NCBI GenBank assembly: GCA_942636505.2 | Contig: CALOGB020000174.1 | Location: forward strand, 299,065 to 363,064 | DNA from: an uncultured bacterium | Lineage (GTDB): Bacteria; Pseudomonadota; Alphaproteobacteria; Sphingomonadales; Sphingomonadaceae | Reading direction: 5' to 3' | DNA: 64,000 nt | Shown here: piece after piece, positions 1-10,025 of the stretch | Numbering within the stretch: the first letter of the stretch is position 1 | Layout: the number at the start of each line of letters is the position of its first letter | Program-made: the position numbers and the translations under genes | The notes under the pieces: generated by a model | Seen by the model: only the letters and a program-made list of their open reading frames with translations | Database searches by the model: none | What the model was told of the DNA's origin: nothing

Positions 1-1745
1 TCGCGCCGTCGCTGATCGTCGGCGTGGAGGGCCCGACCAGCCTGACGCTGCAATATCTGCATCAGGAGGACGAGAACGTCCCCGTATACGGCGTGCCGTA
101 CTTCCGCAATGCGGTGAACAACGGGCCGCTGCCGGGTGCCGACAACTCCGCCTATTACGGCATCCGGAACCTCGACAAGCAGGACATCACCGTCGACCAG
201 GCGACCGCGACGGTCAGCCACAGCTTCTCCGACAAGGTCTCGATCCGCAACCTGAGCCGGTGGCAGCGCGTCCAGCAGGATTCGCTGACCAGCGCGCCGC
301 AGGGTGTGTTCTGCCTGTCGACGGGGTTCCAGCCGCTTCCCTTGACCAATGTCGCGACCACGCCACTCACGTGTGCAGCGGGCCAGGCCACGCCCGGTTC
401 CTATTATCCGAGCGGCCCGCGCGGCTTCGTGCGGAACCAGGAGAACCAGATCCTCTATAACCAGACCGATCTCCGCTCGGTCTTCGATACCGCGGGGCTC
501 GAGCATACGCTGGTCCTCGGCGCGTCGGTTTCGCAGGAGGATTACACGATCGTCACGGGCAACACGCTGCGTACCGCGACCGGTGCGACGGTCGCCCAGC
601 CACCGATCAACCTCGCCAACCCGAACACCGACTACACCGGCCCGTTCAACTTCATCCAAGCCGGCCGGTCGCAGGGCACCACCAGCAATGCGGCGGTCTA
701 CGCCTTCGACACGATCAAGGTGCTCCCGCAGATCGAGGTCAATTTCGGCCTGCGCTACGAGCATGCCAAGGGCCGTTTCCGCGCCGATACCTTCTCGGTC
801 GTGCCCGACGCGACGCTCGGCACCTATACCCGTGGCCTGAACCAGACGAGCGACGAGACGCTGTTCTCGTACCGCGGCGGCATCAACTTCAAGCCGATCG
901 AGACCGTCAGCCTGTATGCGTCATACGGCAACGCGACCACGCCGACCTCTGCGACCGTCCGGCTAGGCTGCGGTACGCTGATCAATGCGCCCGCGGGCCA
1001 GCTCGACCCGTGCGACGTGAAACCGGAAAAGGCGGTGAACTACGAACTCGGCGCGAAGGCGGACCTGTTCTCGCGCAAGCTGCAACTTACCGCGGCGGTG
1101 TTCCGCAACGAGCGGACCAACTACCGCGTCGCCACGAACGACCCGATCGTCACGACGCTCGGCGTCAACGACGGCCGGTCGCGCGTCGACGGCATCGCGC
1201 TGGGCGCAAGCGGCAGCATCTCGCATGCCTTCTCGATCTTCGCCAACTACACGTACCTGAAGGCGAAGGTCATCCAGAGCGTCTCGAACTTCTGTCTCGC
1301 CAATCCGGGCCCGGTCCGTACGACCGTCGGCACGACCACGACGACGACCAATCCGTGCGGCAACTCGGCCGCGGTCCTTGATACGCAGGCGGGGCAGGCG
1401 CTCGCCAATACGCCCAAGCATTCGGGCAGCCTGTTCGCGACCTACACGCTGCCGTTCGGCCTGCAGCTCGGGTACGGCCTGACCTATCAGGGCGCGTTCC
1501 CGTTGAACCAGAGCGCGTTGGCCACCCCGCTCGCGCCGACGACCGCAGTGACGCCGGTCTTCCATTCGGCGGATTACCTGACGCATCGCGCGTTCCTGTC
1601 CTACACCGTCGGCAACGGGCTGACCGCGCAGCTCAACGTGCAGAACTTCACGAACGAGAAATACTACACCGGCATCCGCAACAATGGCTGGGCGACGCCG
1701 GGCGAGGCGCGCTCGGTGCGGCTGACGCTGTTTTACAGCTTGTGA
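1..1745 (+). CDS. TonB-dependent siderophore receptor, 3' part
   Basis: Outer-membrane beta-barrel receptor for ferric siderophores, powered by TonB. The reading frame is open from the first base, so the signal peptide, plug domain and first strands lie outside the window; about 580 barrel residues are visible. The barrel is rich in alternating aromatic/polar strands such as VNFGLRYEHAKGRF, and the protein ends in the typical C-terminal strand with terminal aromatic (VRLTLFYSL), needed for BAM-dependent insertion. It is followed within 60 bp by a PiuC-type dioxygenase and then a PepSY protein, a classic iron-uptake neighbourhood. The substrate cannot be named from this part. The family call is firm; the siderophore class rests mainly on neighbours. 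Confidence 0.9.
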   Translation, partial: APSLIVGVEGPTSLTLQYLHQEDENVPVYGVPYFRNAVNNGPLPGADNSAYYGIRNLDKQDITVDQATATVSHSFSDKVSIRNLSRWQRVQQDSLTSAPQGVFCLSTGFQPLPLTNVATTPLTCAAGQATPGSYYPSGPRGFVRNQENQILYNQTDLRSVFDTAGLEHTLVLGASVSQEDYTIVTGNTLRTATGATVAQPPINLANPNTDYTGPFNFIQAGRSQGTTSNAAVYAFDTIKVLPQIEVNFGLRYEHAKGRFRADTFSVVPDATLGTYTRGLNQTSDETLFSYRGGINFKPIETVSLYASYGNATTPTSATVRLGCGTLINAPAGQLDPCDVKPEKAVNYELGAKADLFSRKLQLTAAVFRNERTNYRVATNDPIVTTLGVNDGRSRVDGIALGASGSISHAFSIFANYTYLKAKVIQSVSNFCLANPGPVRTTVGTTTTTTNPCGNSAAVLDTQAGQALANTPKHSGSLFATYTLPFGLQLGYGLTYQGAFPLNQSALATPLAPTTAVTPVFHSADYLTHRAFLSYTVGNGLTAQLNVQNFTNEKYYTGIRNNGWATPGEARSVRLTLFYSL

Positions 1746-1803
1746 GGCTCGGCGGCGACGCGGGCAGATTGCCGGTATCGTCGCCGCATTCTAGGGTGAC
1801 GTC

Positions 1804-2487
1804 ATGTTGATCGCGATCCCCGACGTCCTCGATGCTGCCGGCGTCGCGCGTGTCCGCGCGCTGATCGACCACGCCGAGTGGATCGACGGCAATGCCACGT
1901 CGGGGCCACAGAGCGCGCTCGCCAAGCGCAACGAGCAATTGCCCGAGGATACAGCCACCGCGCGGGAGGCTGGCGGGATGGTTCTCGACGCGCTTGGGCG
2001 ATCGGCACTGTTCGTCGCCGCCGCACTGCCGCTGAAAGTGTTCCCGCCGTTGTTTAACCGCTATGCCGGCGGACAGGATTTCGGGCTGCACGTCGACAAC
2101 GCGATCCGGATGAAGCGCGGCACCAACTTCCGCATCCGCAGCGACCTGTCCGCAACGCTCTTCCTAGACGACCCGGCGACGTACGATGGCGGCGAGCTGG
2201 TGATCGAGGACCAGTTCGGCCCACAGTCGGTCAAGCTGCCCGCGGGGCATATGGTCCTCTACCCGGCGTCCAGCCTGCACCGGGTGACGCCGGTCACGCG
2301 CGGGGTGCGCACCGCGTCGTTCTTCTGGCTCCAATCGATGGTCCGCGACGACGGTGCGCGACGAATCCTGTTCGATCTCGACCAGGGCGTGCAGGCAGTC
2401 GCCGCCGCGCAAGGCCAGGGCGATCCGGCGACGGTGCGGCTGACGGGCGTGTACCATAATCTCCTGCGCCGCTGGGCCGACGCCTGA
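1804..2487 (+). CDS. Fe(II)/2-oxoglutarate dioxygenase, PKHD-type hydroxylase (PiuC/YbiX family)
   Basis: 227-residue cytosolic Fe(II)- and 2-oxoglutarate-dependent oxygenase of the PKHD-type hydroxylase family, whose members are often encoded beside siderophore receptors (PiuC). The double-stranded beta-helix shows the metal ligands: [10 protein letters not shown] supplies His and Asp, and [12 protein letters not shown] supplies the second His and the 2-oxoglutarate-binding Arg region. The length is normal for the family. The ATG follows a weak GGTGA ribosome-binding sequence, 58 bp after the receptor stop, so both are probably co-transcribed. The physiological substrate is unknown; modification or release of siderophore is inference from context. 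Confidence 0.92.
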   Translation: MLIAIPDVLDAAGVARVRALIDHAEWIDGNATSGPQSALAKRNEQLPEDTATAREAGGMVLDALGRSALFVAAALPLKVFPPLFNRYAGGQDFGLHVDNAIRMKRGTNFRIRSDLSATLFLDDPATYDGGELVIEDQFGPQSVKLPAGHMVLYPASSLHRVTPVTRGVRTASFFWLQSMVRDDGARRILFDLDQGVQAVAAAQGQGDPATVRLTGVYHNLLRRWADA

Positions 2488-2495
2488 TGCCTTCT

Positions 2496-2607
2496 GCTCC
2501 CCTCCCTGGAAGGGAGGGGCAGGGGGTGGGTCGGCTTCCGCATATCCAGACGCCGCGACCAAAGCCGGCCTACCCACCCCTAACCCCTCCCTTCCAGGGA
2601 GGGGAGC
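2496..2607. repeat. Long imperfect inverted repeat (REP-like) between piuC-like and PepSY genes
   Basis: Two G/C-rich arms of roughly 40 bases are inverted copies: the left arm carries CTCCCTGGAAGGGAGGGG followed by AGGGGGTGGGTCGGC, the right arm the reverse complement. Each arm also holds its own small palindrome around CCTGGAAGG. This is the look of an intergenic REP/BIME-type element and would fold in RNA between two co-directional genes. A role in termination or mRNA stability is inference. Confidence 0.6.
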
Positions 2608-2681
2608 ATGTTGCCTGTGTGGCAAGGGTTGTGGACTTGAACCGGCCCCCCATGCGACGCTCACCGTGCAGGGAGTAGATA

Positions 2682-3797
2682 ATGAGCAAGCTGGCGATGC
2701 GGCGCGCGTGGTTCCAGGTCCACAAGTGGATCGGGCTGGTACTGGCGATCCTGATCATCCCGCTGTCGCTCAGCGGCGCGGCGCTGGTGTGGCATGACGC
2801 ACTCGACCGGATCGTCGATCCGGCGCGCTATGCGGTCTCGGGGAGGACCGTGATCGGGCCCGACAGCTATGTCGCGGCGGCGCGCGCGGCGCTGAAGCAT
2901 GGCGAGCGGATCGCGAATTTGACGATGCCCGACGACGGCGGCCCGGTGATCGTCGCGGCCAGTTCGGCCAGCGCGCCGACCCGGCAAGGGCCTCCTCAGC
3001 GGACGATGGTGTATCTCGATCCGCCGACCGCACGCGTGCTGGAGGTGTCGCCGTCGAACGGCGGGCTCGTGCGGTTCCTGCACGTTCTGCACGGCAGCCT
3101 GCAACTGCCCCGCGTCGGGCGCTCGATCGTCGGCTGGATCGGCGTGGCGATGATGGTGTCGTGCTTTACCGGGCTGTGGCTGTGGTGGCCGACGGTGGGC
3201 AAGTGGACGCGCGGGTTGCGGTTCCGACGGCACCGCGAGGTCGAGACCAACCTTCACCATCTGTTCGGCTTCTGGATCGCGCTACCGTTGTTCGTGCTGT
3301 CGCTGACCGGCGCATGGATCTCGTTCCCGCAGTTTTTCGGAAAGCTCACCGGCGAGACGTCGCGGCCGAGAGGGGGGCCCGATCGCGGCGCGATGATGCG
3401 CGCGAAACCGCTGGCGTCGCCTGCGCAGCCGCTCGCGGTGGCGATCGGCAAGGCGCGGGCTATCGTCGACAATGCGCCGTTGCGGAGCGTCACGTGGCCG
3501 ACCGATCTCAGCGCGGACTGGACGGTGACGTTTCAGGCCAGAGGCTACGGTAATGGAGCGCCGATCGGAGTAAAGGTGGCGGACGACACCGGCGGCGCAA
3601 CCGCGGCACCGGCGCGGCCTCAGGGCGGCGTGGCGCGGTGGATGCGGCGGATCCACGATGGCACCGACATGGGTGCGCTGTGGCAGATCGTGATTTTTCT
3701 GGGCGGGATATTGCCAGCCGTGCTGGCGGTGACCGGCGTGATCATGTGGTGGCGCGCGCGCAAGTGGAAGGCCGAACTGGCGGCGCGGCGGGCGTAA
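2682..3797 (+). CDS. PepSY-associated transmembrane protein (iron-regulated type)
   Basis: 371-residue inner-membrane protein of the PepSY_TM family. The N-terminus has the hallmark HKWIGLVLAILIIPLSLSGA helix, then a periplasmic PepSY-like region; further membrane helices occur around residues 140-170 (SIVGWIGVAMMVSCFTGLWL), 200-215 and 335-360 (IVIFLGGILPAVLAVTGVIM), with a basic C-terminal tail. Such proteins follow TonB receptors in many proteobacteria and are linked to ferric-siderophore reduction or periplasmic handling; the exact activity is not proven. The ATG is preceded by GGGAG. Third gene of the iron cluster, separated from the second by a REP-like inverted repeat. Confidence 0.88.
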   Translation: MSKLAMRRAWFQVHKWIGLVLAILIIPLSLSGAALVWHDALDRIVDPARYAVSGRTVIGPDSYVAAARAALKHGERIANLTMPDDGGPVIVAASSASAPTRQGPPQRTMVYLDPPTARVLEVSPSNGGLVRFLHVLHGSLQLPRVGRSIVGWIGVAMMVSCFTGLWLWWPTVGKWTRGLRFRRHREVETNLHHLFGFWIALPLFVLSLTGAWISFPQFFGKLTGETSRPRGGPDRGAMMRAKPLASPAQPLAVAIGKARAIVDNAPLRSVTWPTDLSADWTVTFQARGYGNGAPIGVKVADDTGGATAAPARPQGGVARWMRRIHDGTDMGALWQIVIFLGGILPAVLAVTGVIMWWRARKWKAELAARRA

Positions 3798-3802
3798 CCC
3801 GT

Positions 3803-3950
3803 CCCTCGCCCCTTCGGCGAGAGGGAAGGATGAGCCTCTTGGCGACGGGAGGGTGAGGGGTAGTTGGGATTCAAGTCCCTAGCCTCACGCCCCTCACCCT
3901 CCCACGCGCAAGAGCACGCGGGCCCCTCCCTCTCCCCGCAGGGGAGAGGG
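3803..3950. terminator. Hairpin-rich region between convergent genes
   Basis: The 160-bp gap between the convergent PepSY and glutamate dehydrogenase genes is full of inverted repeats. A hairpin with CCCTCGCC and GGCGAGAGGG arms lies at 3803-3825, and a perfect 10-bp stem (CCCTCTCCCC, loop GCA, GGGGAGAGGG) at 3928-3950. There is no U-tract. It may act as a bidirectional terminator or be a REP-type repeat; the sequence cannot decide. Confidence 0.5.
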
Positions 3951-3957
3951 GTAGCAA

Positions 3958-6900
3958 TTACCGCCCCAGCAGCACCCGCGCCTGCCCGGCGATCTGCGCG
4001 AGCATCGCCGCATTCGGCACCGCCGCGTGGCGCGCGCGATCGATTACCGCCTTGAACTGCGCCACGCGCGTTGCATTTGCAGCCAGCCATGCCTCCACGG
4101 CACCCTGCGGATCCTGCGCACCACGGCGCGCGAGGAATTCGAGCCGTAGCTGCTGGAAATCGCGAGCCAAGCCCGCGATCAGCAGGCGCTCCCACGGATC
4201 GGTCGGGCTGATCCGCGCCGCATTTGCTTGCGCCCAGTCGAGCCCGAGCGCCTGCCCGAGATGCGTGAACGCGCGCGTGAGGACCGCCTCGTCGAGCGAC
4301 ATCCGCTCGCCGAGATCCGCCAGCCCGACCGCACCGTCCATCTCGAACAGGCGAACGACCTTCCGCACCAGATCACCCGGCGCACCGACCGCTTCGAGCT
4401 GCCCCGCAATGCGGCTGCTCTGCGCGCTCGCCTCCTCGAGCAGCAACGCCGCAGTCTGGCTGTCGAGCTGCGTGATCCCCTTAGCCAGCCGCGCGAGTAC
4501 GTCGCCCGGCACAGCGCCCGGTGCGGACACGCGCAACAGATCGGCGATCTGCGAGCGCGTCGCGACCGCCACCTCGTCGAACAGCGCGATCCGCGCGGCC
4601 TCGGGCATTACGGCCGTTTCGATCTCCGCCCACAACGCGGGCAGGTCGAACAGGCGTTCGGCGACGACGAACATCGCCGCGATATCGCCCATCGCCGCGC
4701 CTTCCTCTTCCGCCAGTTCGAACGGGTAGAGGATGCCCAGGCGGTTGACGATCCGGTTGGCGAGCTTGGTCGCGACGATCTCGGGCCGGAGCCGGTGCTC
4801 GTCGATCGCCGTCTCGAACCGCTCGCGCATCGCCCTGGGGAAGGCGGCGTGCAGGTCTGGCTTGAGCGCGTCGTCCTTGGCGATGTCGCTATGCTCGATC
4901 GCATCCTGCAACCCGAGCTTGGCAGTCGCCAGCAGCACCGCCAGCTCAGGCCGCGTGAGCCCCAGACCATCTTGTCCGCGCCGTAACAGGATGTCGTTCG
5001 ACGCCAACCCCTCGACCGCACGATCAAGCCGACCGCCGCCCTCGAATATCTCGATCACGCGCACATAGCTCGGCACCGCGACCGCGCCGTCCGCCTCGGC
5101 GATCGACAGCGCCAGCGTCTGGAGCCGGTTGTCCTCCAGTACCAGATGCGCGACGTCGTCGGTCATGCTGGCGAGCAACGTGTTGCGGTCCTCGTAGTCG
5201 AGCCGCCCCTCGATCATCTCGCGGTTGAGCGCGATCTTGATGTTGACCTCGTTATCCGAACAATCGACGCCCGCCGAATTGTCGATGAAGTCGGTGTTGA
5301 TCCGCCCGCCCCGCGCGGAGAACGCGATACGCGCCGCCTGCGTGACGCCCAGGTTCGCACCTTCGCCGATCGCGGTGACTCGCAGGTCCTCGGCATTGAC
5401 GCGCAGCCGGTCGTTGGCAGGATCCCCGACCGCGACGTTCGCTTCCGATGCTGCCTTCACATAGGTGCCGATGCCGCCGAACCAGAGCAGGTCCGCCGGC
5501 GCCTTGAGGATCGCCGAAATAAGCGCGCCCGGCTCCATCTCGCTAACCGTCACGCCGAGCGCAGCCTGCATCTGCGGCGACAGCTTGATGACCTTGGCGG
5601 TGCGCGCGAACACGCCGCCGCCCTTCGAGATCAGGCTGGCGTCGTAGTCCGCCCAGCTCGACCGCGGCAGCGCGAACATCCGGTTGCGCTCGTCCCAGCT
5701 GGTCGCTGGATCGGGGTCGGGATCGAGGAAGATATGGCGATGATCGAACGCCGCGATGACCTTCAGCGTCTTCGACAGCAGCATGCCGTTGCCGAACACG
5801 TCGCCCGACATGTCGCCGCAGCCGACGACGGTGATGCTCTCGCTCTGCACGTCGAGCCCGCGTTCGGCGAAGTGCCGCTGGACGCTCAGCCACGCGCCCT
5901 TGGCGGTGATCCCCATCGCCTTGTGATCGTAGCCGACCGAGCCACCGGAGGCGAACGCGTCGCCGAGCCAGTAGCCGCGTTCGAGTGCCAGCGCGTTCGC
6001 CACGTCGCTGAACGTCGCGGTACCCTTGTCGGCGGCGACGACGAAATACGGGTCCTCGCCGTCGAGGATCGTCACGCCGTCGGGATGCACGACCTTGCCC
6101 TCGACGATGTTGTCTGTGATCGACAGCAAGGTCCTGATGAAGATCCGGTAGCTCTCGGTGCCCTCGGCCAGCCATGCGTCGCGGTTCGAGGGGGTAGGGA
6201 GCTGCTTCGGATAGAAACCGCCCTTCGCGCCGGTCGGCACGATGACCGCGTTCTTGACGCGCTGCGCCTTCATCAGCCCGAGGATCTCGGTGCGGAAGTC
6301 GTCGCGACGATCGGACCAGCGCAGGCCGCCGCGCGCGACCGGGCCTGCACGGAGGTGGATGCCTTCGACGCGAGGCGAATAGACCCAGACTTCGCGCCAC
6401 GGCACGGGGGCGGGAAGCCCCGGAATCAGATGGCTGTCGAGCTTGAACGCGAGCGCTTCCGACGCGGCCGGCGTGAACGCGTTGGTGCGCAGGGTCGCCG
6501 CGATCAGGTTGCGATACGCGCGCAGGATACGGTCGTCATCGATTGCGGTAACCGCGTCGAGCCCCGCTTCGATCGCCTGGTCCGCCTCGATCGCGTTGCC
6601 CGGGTGCTCCGGATGATGGACCGCCGTGAACCGCGCGATCAGAGCCGCCGCAACCTTCGGCGCACGCCGCAACGCATCGACGACGGTGGTCAGACCGTAC
6701 GGAAGCCCCGCCTGGCGCAGATACCGGAACCACGCACGGAACAGCACGATCGCCTCGGGACGCATCCCGAGTTCGACGATCAGCCGGTTGAACGCATCGT
6801 TCTCGGCCGCGCCTTCCAGCACCGCCGCGATCGCACCTTCGAGCACGGGCGCATCGCTCTGCTGTGCCGCATCGTTCGCCTCCAGCACGAAGTCATGCAC

Positions 6901-8574
6901 GAACGGCACGCTGTCGTCGCGCAGCCGCGTCGGCAGCTCGCCGATCACGCGGAAGCCGAAATTCTCCAGCACCGGTACGGCGTCCGACAGGGGGAGGGCG
7001 CCACCCAGCTTGTATATCTTCAGCTGCGGATCGGCGCCGGCTTCGCCTGGAACCAGGCGCACGCCACGCGCATCCGCATCGCCCAGCGCGGCGATTCGCT
7101 GGATATCCTCGGCGGCCTCGGCCGGCGTGCTGAGGTTGCGATAATTCTGCGGGAATGCGGCCGCCCATTTCAGCGCCAGACGTGCGGCACGCGGCGGCGG
7201 CAACGTCTCGACCAGCGCGGCCTCGACGTCCGACACCCAGCCGCGCACCATTCGCTGCAACCGGAGCGCGAGCGGCGCGACGTCGGGCATCCGGCCATCG
7301 CCGCGCAGGTCGAGCGTGTAGCGGATCATCGCGACCTCGCCGTCCTCCAGCGCGATCGACCAGTTGAGCACGCTCGCATTCGCCGCCTCGGCCAGCATGT
7401 CGCCGATCGCGACGCGGCGGCTGGTGGTGACGTCGTCGCGTGGCAGCCATACGAAGCCGAACAGATGACGGCCAAGTGCGGATTCGACCAACACGAGCGC
7501 CGGCCGCGGCCGATCCGCGATGCTCATCGCGGTCAGGGCCAAGTCTTCCAGCGCATCGGGCGCGAACGCGATCACCAGGTCGTGCGGAAGCGCGGTGAAC
7601 GCGTGCGTCAGCGCCTTGCCGGCATGACCGCGCGGATCGAACCCAAACTTCGCCTTCATCGCCGCAAGCCGCGTGCGCAACACCGGCACGTCGCGCGGCA
7701 TCGCGGCGAGCGCGGCGCTGGTCCACAAACCGCTATAGATCGAGAGCCCGGCGACCGTCGCGCCCTCCATCACCGGCACCACGACCAAGTCGAGCGGGAC
7801 GGCGCGATGGACGGTCGAGATCAGGTTCGACTTCAGCAGCAGCGGCGCATCGTTGCCCGCCTCGAACCACTTGATCGCCAGCGCGCGCGAGGCTTCGGCG
7901 AGGATCGGCACGCGGTGTTCGTTGCGCGCGATACCGAGCGCGGCGTGGCCGCTGCCGTCGCGGTGCCAGATCTGATGCCCAAGAAGCGTCAGATGCCCAT
8001 TGAGGAACCACTGCAACAGCGCGGCGCCTTCGCCCTCGGGCAGCATCGCAATATCATCGTCGAGCGCGGCCTGCATCGCGCGCCAGTCGGTCACCGCCGC
8101 ACGAACGTCGGCCAGCACTGCGGTCAGATCCTCGATCAGCCCGCGACGGTCGCGTGCGTCAGCCCGCTCCATCTCCAGATAGATCATCGATTCCGGCCGA
8201 CCTGCACCCTGGCCATCCGCGTCGATCGCATGCAGCGTGCCGTCGGGCGCGCGCGTCGTACGGACGACGGGGTGGATGATCCGATCGACCGCGATGTCCT
8301 GCGCGCCGATCGCCGCGGCGATCGAATCGACCAGGAACGGCATGTCGTCGTTGATGATCGCGAGCCGCATCCGCCGCCGCGTGTCGTCGGCGCTGATCGG
8401 CTCGATCGCGATCGCCGGCGCACCGTCGTCGCGGTGCGCGGCGGTCGCCGCAACGAACGCCGCGGCCTGCGCGACCTCGCTCGCCCCGAAGTCCCTCAGT
8501 TCGCCCGGAAGGGCCCGTTCGGTCAACCGGCCCGCGAGGGTTTCGGTGAGCGTGTTCAACGATTGGTTCGCCAT
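3958..8574 (-). CDS. NAD-specific glutamate dehydrogenase, large (about 180 kDa) type
   Basis: 1538-residue NAD-dependent glutamate dehydrogenase of the Bac_GDH family, which oxidatively deaminates L-glutamate to 2-oxoglutarate and ammonia in the cytosol. The catalytic core begins near residue 750 with LRAGPVARGGLRWSDRRDDF followed by GLMKAQRVKNAVIVPTGAKGGF, the glutamate-binding/catalytic Lys region; a dinucleotide-binding stretch (TVVGCGDMSGDVFGNGML) comes later. N-terminal ACT-like regulatory segments and a long C-terminal helical extension fit the family, and the length is close to the usual 1500-1600. The ATG at 8574 has no strong ribosome-binding site but gives the family N-terminus. 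Monocistronic, convergent with the iron cluster. Confidence 0.95.
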   Translation of the reverse strand: MANQSLNTLTETLAGRLTERALPGELRDFGASEVAQAAAFVAATAAHRDDGAPAIAIEPISADDTRRRMRLAIINDDMPFLVDSIAAAIGAQDIAVDRIIHPVVRTTRAPDGTLHAIDADGQGAGRPESMIYLEMERADARDRRGLIEDLTAVLADVRAAVTDWRAMQAALDDDIAMLPEGEGAALLQWFLNGHLTLLGHQIWHRDGSGHAALGIARNEHRVPILAEASRALAIKWFEAGNDAPLLLKSNLISTVHRAVPLDLVVVPVMEGATVAGLSIYSGLWTSAALAAMPRDVPVLRTRLAAMKAKFGFDPRGHAGKALTHAFTALPHDLVIAFAPDALEDLALTAMSIADRPRPALVLVESALGRHLFGFVWLPRDDVTTSRRVAIGDMLAEAANASVLNWSIALEDGEVAMIRYTLDLRGDGRMPDVAPLALRLQRMVRGWVSDVEAALVETLPPPRAARLALKWAAAFPQNYRNLSTPAEAAEDIQRIAALGDADARGVRLVPGEAGADPQLKIYKLGGALPLSDAVPVLENFGFRVIGELPTRLRDDSVPFVHDFVLEANDAAQQSDAPVLEGAIAAVLEGAAENDAFNRLIVELGMRPEAIVLFRAWFRYLRQAGLPYGLTTVVDALRRAPKVAAALIARFTAVHHPEHPGNAIEADQAIEAGLDAVTAIDDDRILRAYRNLIAATLRTNAFTPAASEALAFKLDSHLIPGLPAPVPWREVWVYSPRVEGIHLRAGPVARGGLRWSDRRDDFRTEILGLMKAQRVKNAVIVPTGAKGGFYPKQLPTPSNRDAWLAEGTESYRIFIRTLLSITDNIVEGKVVHPDGVTILDGEDPYFVVAADKGTATFSDVANALALERGYWLGDAFASGGSVGYDHKAMGITAKGAWLSVQRHFAERGLDVQSESITVVGCGDMSGDVFGNGMLLSKTLKVIAAFDHRHIFLDPDPDPATSWDERNRMFALPRSSWADYDASLISKGGGVFARTAKVIKLSPQMQAALGVTVSEMEPGALISAILKAPADLLWFGGIGTYVKAASEANVAVGDPANDRLRVNAEDLRVTAIGEGANLGVTQAARIAFSARGGRINTDFIDNSAGVDCSDNEVNIKIALNREMIEGRLDYEDRNTLLASMTDDVAHLVLEDNRLQTLALSIAEADGAVAVPSYVRVIEIFEGGGRLDRAVEGLASNDILLRRGQDGLGLTRPELAVLLATAKLGLQDAIEHSDIAKDDALKPDLHAAFPRAMRERFETAIDEHRLRPEIVATKLANRIVNRLGILYPFELAEEEGAAMGDIAAMFVVAERLFDLPALWAEIETAVMPEAARIALFDEVAVATRSQIADLLRVSAPGAVPGDVLARLAKGITQLDSQTAALLLEEASAQSSRIAGQLEAVGAPGDLVRKVVRLFEMDGAVGLADLGERMSLDEAVLTRAFTHLGQALGLDWAQANAARISPTDPWERLLIAGLARDFQQLRLEFLARRGAQDPQGAVEAWLAANATRVAQFKAVIDRARHAAVPNAAMLAQIAGQARVLLGR

Positions 8575-8649
8575 AGGCAGGGCCTATGCGCCCGCTATTC
8601 GCCTATCTCAACCCTTGTGGCAGGTGCGAAGGCGAATGCTGCAGCGCAC

Positions 8650-9816
8650 CTAGAACGCCGTCCGTTCGGCAGCTGCGATTGCGGCGAGATCTCCGTCGAA
8701 ACCGCCGAGAAAACTCGCGAAACCGCCTGCCGGCACCTGATGCCGCTGGGCGTGCCGCAGCACCGCCGCGAACGTCGCCAACCGGGTCGCCTCAAAATTC
8801 GCGCCAAAGACCAGCGCGACGATTTGCGTCATCGCGTCCGTTTCACCCGACATGCAGGCAGCAGAAAGTATCGCGCTGAAATCATCGTCGTCCTGCTCGG
8901 CCGACACCGCGAGATCATGCGCGCGACCCAGCGTCCGGTGCAGCGCCGCCCGACTGCGCGCTTCGGCCGCACGGACCTGCGCCGCGCTCTCGCGCGCGAT
9001 CGCCAGTTGCTCGCCTAGCGGCCCGACTAGCACATAGTCGGCGGGCAAAGGGTCATCCAGCACCAACTCCAGCAAGGCTGCGGGCTCCGGTTCGGTAGGC
9101 ATGATATCGAAGCCACCGCTCGGCCCATCCGCCCACACCTGCGCGGTCGCGCCCGAGCCATACGGCGTCGCGTGAACGGCGGCATCGAGCTCGGCGGACA
9201 GCGCCGCCTGAAGATCGGCGTCCGCGAGCTCTTTCCAATTGATCACGCCGTAGATGAAATCGATCGTCACGCCTCTCGACGCAGACGGGCCCGACGCAAA
9301 CGGCATCAGGATCCCACGGTACAGCGTCGTCCGTCCCCGGCTGCTGACAAATTCCGCCTCGAAGCCGATCGGCGCGCGATTGGCGATGATCTGCAGGTAA
9401 TGATCGGTCAACCGCGACAGCAGCGACCGGCTCGGGACGTCCGCGATCGTCGCGATCGGCCCCTCGAGCCCGCACTCCTCGCGCAGCGCCCGTCCGAGAT
9501 ACGCGATCTTGGGATCGCCCATGCCCTGACTGAAATCAAGCAGCACGCTGTGCGGCCCGAAATCGGTGATCGTCTCGGGCTCGAGGTCGGCAATCGAAGG
9601 ATAGGGGCGGTCCTTCAGCAGCGACACCCAATGGTTGTAGGCGCGCACGTGCATACGTCGCTCGTCACCCCCGAGATCGAACATCACGTCGTTGACGCCA
9701 GCATCGGTCGAATCGCGCGCGCCGGCGTCCGCGGTTGCCCGTGACGCATCCCGCGCTAGCGCCACGCTATCCGCGCCCGTTGCGCGTCCATCCTGTACGC
9801 TGCGCGCCGTCGTCAT
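8650..9816 (-). CDS. PAS-domain protein of alphaproteobacterial type (PAS_5-like)
   Basis: About 388 residues. The centre (YNHWVSLLKDRPYPSIADLEPE onward) is a PAS-type sensory fold found in alphaproteobacteria, with the pattern 'LLDFS...GDPKIAYLGRALREECG' and 'PFASGP..RGVTIDFIYGVINWKE'. The N-terminal 60 residues are low-complexity and acidic. The C-terminal third is helical and Ala-rich with no kinase or output domain visible, so the output partner is unknown. The ATG at 9816 follows GGGGATCTTTGGC and is preferred; an upstream GTG at 9852 is possible. It lies alone between glutamate dehydrogenase and tRNA-Thr. Confidence 0.7.
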   Translation of the reverse strand: MTTARSVQDGRATGADSVALARDASRATADAGARDSTDAGVNDVMFDLGGDERRMHVRAYNHWVSLLKDRPYPSIADLEPETITDFGPHSVLLDFSQGMGDPKIAYLGRALREECGLEGPIATIADVPSRSLLSRLTDHYLQIIANRAPIGFEAEFVSSRGRTTLYRGILMPFASGPSASRGVTIDFIYGVINWKELADADLQAALSAELDAAVHATPYGSGATAQVWADGPSGGFDIMPTEPEPAALLELVLDDPLPADYVLVGPLGEQLAIARESAAQVRAAEARSRAALHRTLGRAHDLAVSAEQDDDDFSAILSAACMSGETDAMTQIVALVFGANFEATRLATFAAVLRHAQRHQVPAGGFASFLGGFDGDLAAIAAAERTAF

Positions 9817-9949
9817 GCCAAAGATCCCCGTATCGTCACCGTGCTTGTGCACCGCGCTTGGTAAACACAGAGTAAACTCGCAAACCGCTTGTCAACCCGC
9901 AAAACCGCTGGTAGTTGCCGCCCCCTCGACCGGATACATCCGTCGTCGG

Positions 9950-10025
9950 GCCGCTTTAGCTCAGCTGGTAGAGCATCGCATTCGTAATGCGGGGGTCACA
10001 GGTTCGAGTCCTGTAAGCGGCACCA
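9950..10025 (+). tRNA. tRNA-Thr (anticodon CGU)
   Basis: 76-nt cloverleaf with encoded CCA. The acceptor stem pairs GCCGCUU with AAGCGGC, the anticodon loop is UUCGUAA (anticodon CGU, decoding ACG), and the T arm is ACAGG-UUCGAGU-CCUGU. All stems pair. Its 3' part, from the anticodon loop onward, is the attachment site of the island that follows and stays intact because the element restores the sequence. Confidence 0.97.

Noticed and set aside
5146..9018. 1290-codon open frame on the plus strand
   Set aside because: Antisense shadow of the glutamate dehydrogenase gene and the PAS gene. Composition is Arg/Asp/Gln-rich without domains, as expected from the opposite frame of high-GC coding DNA.
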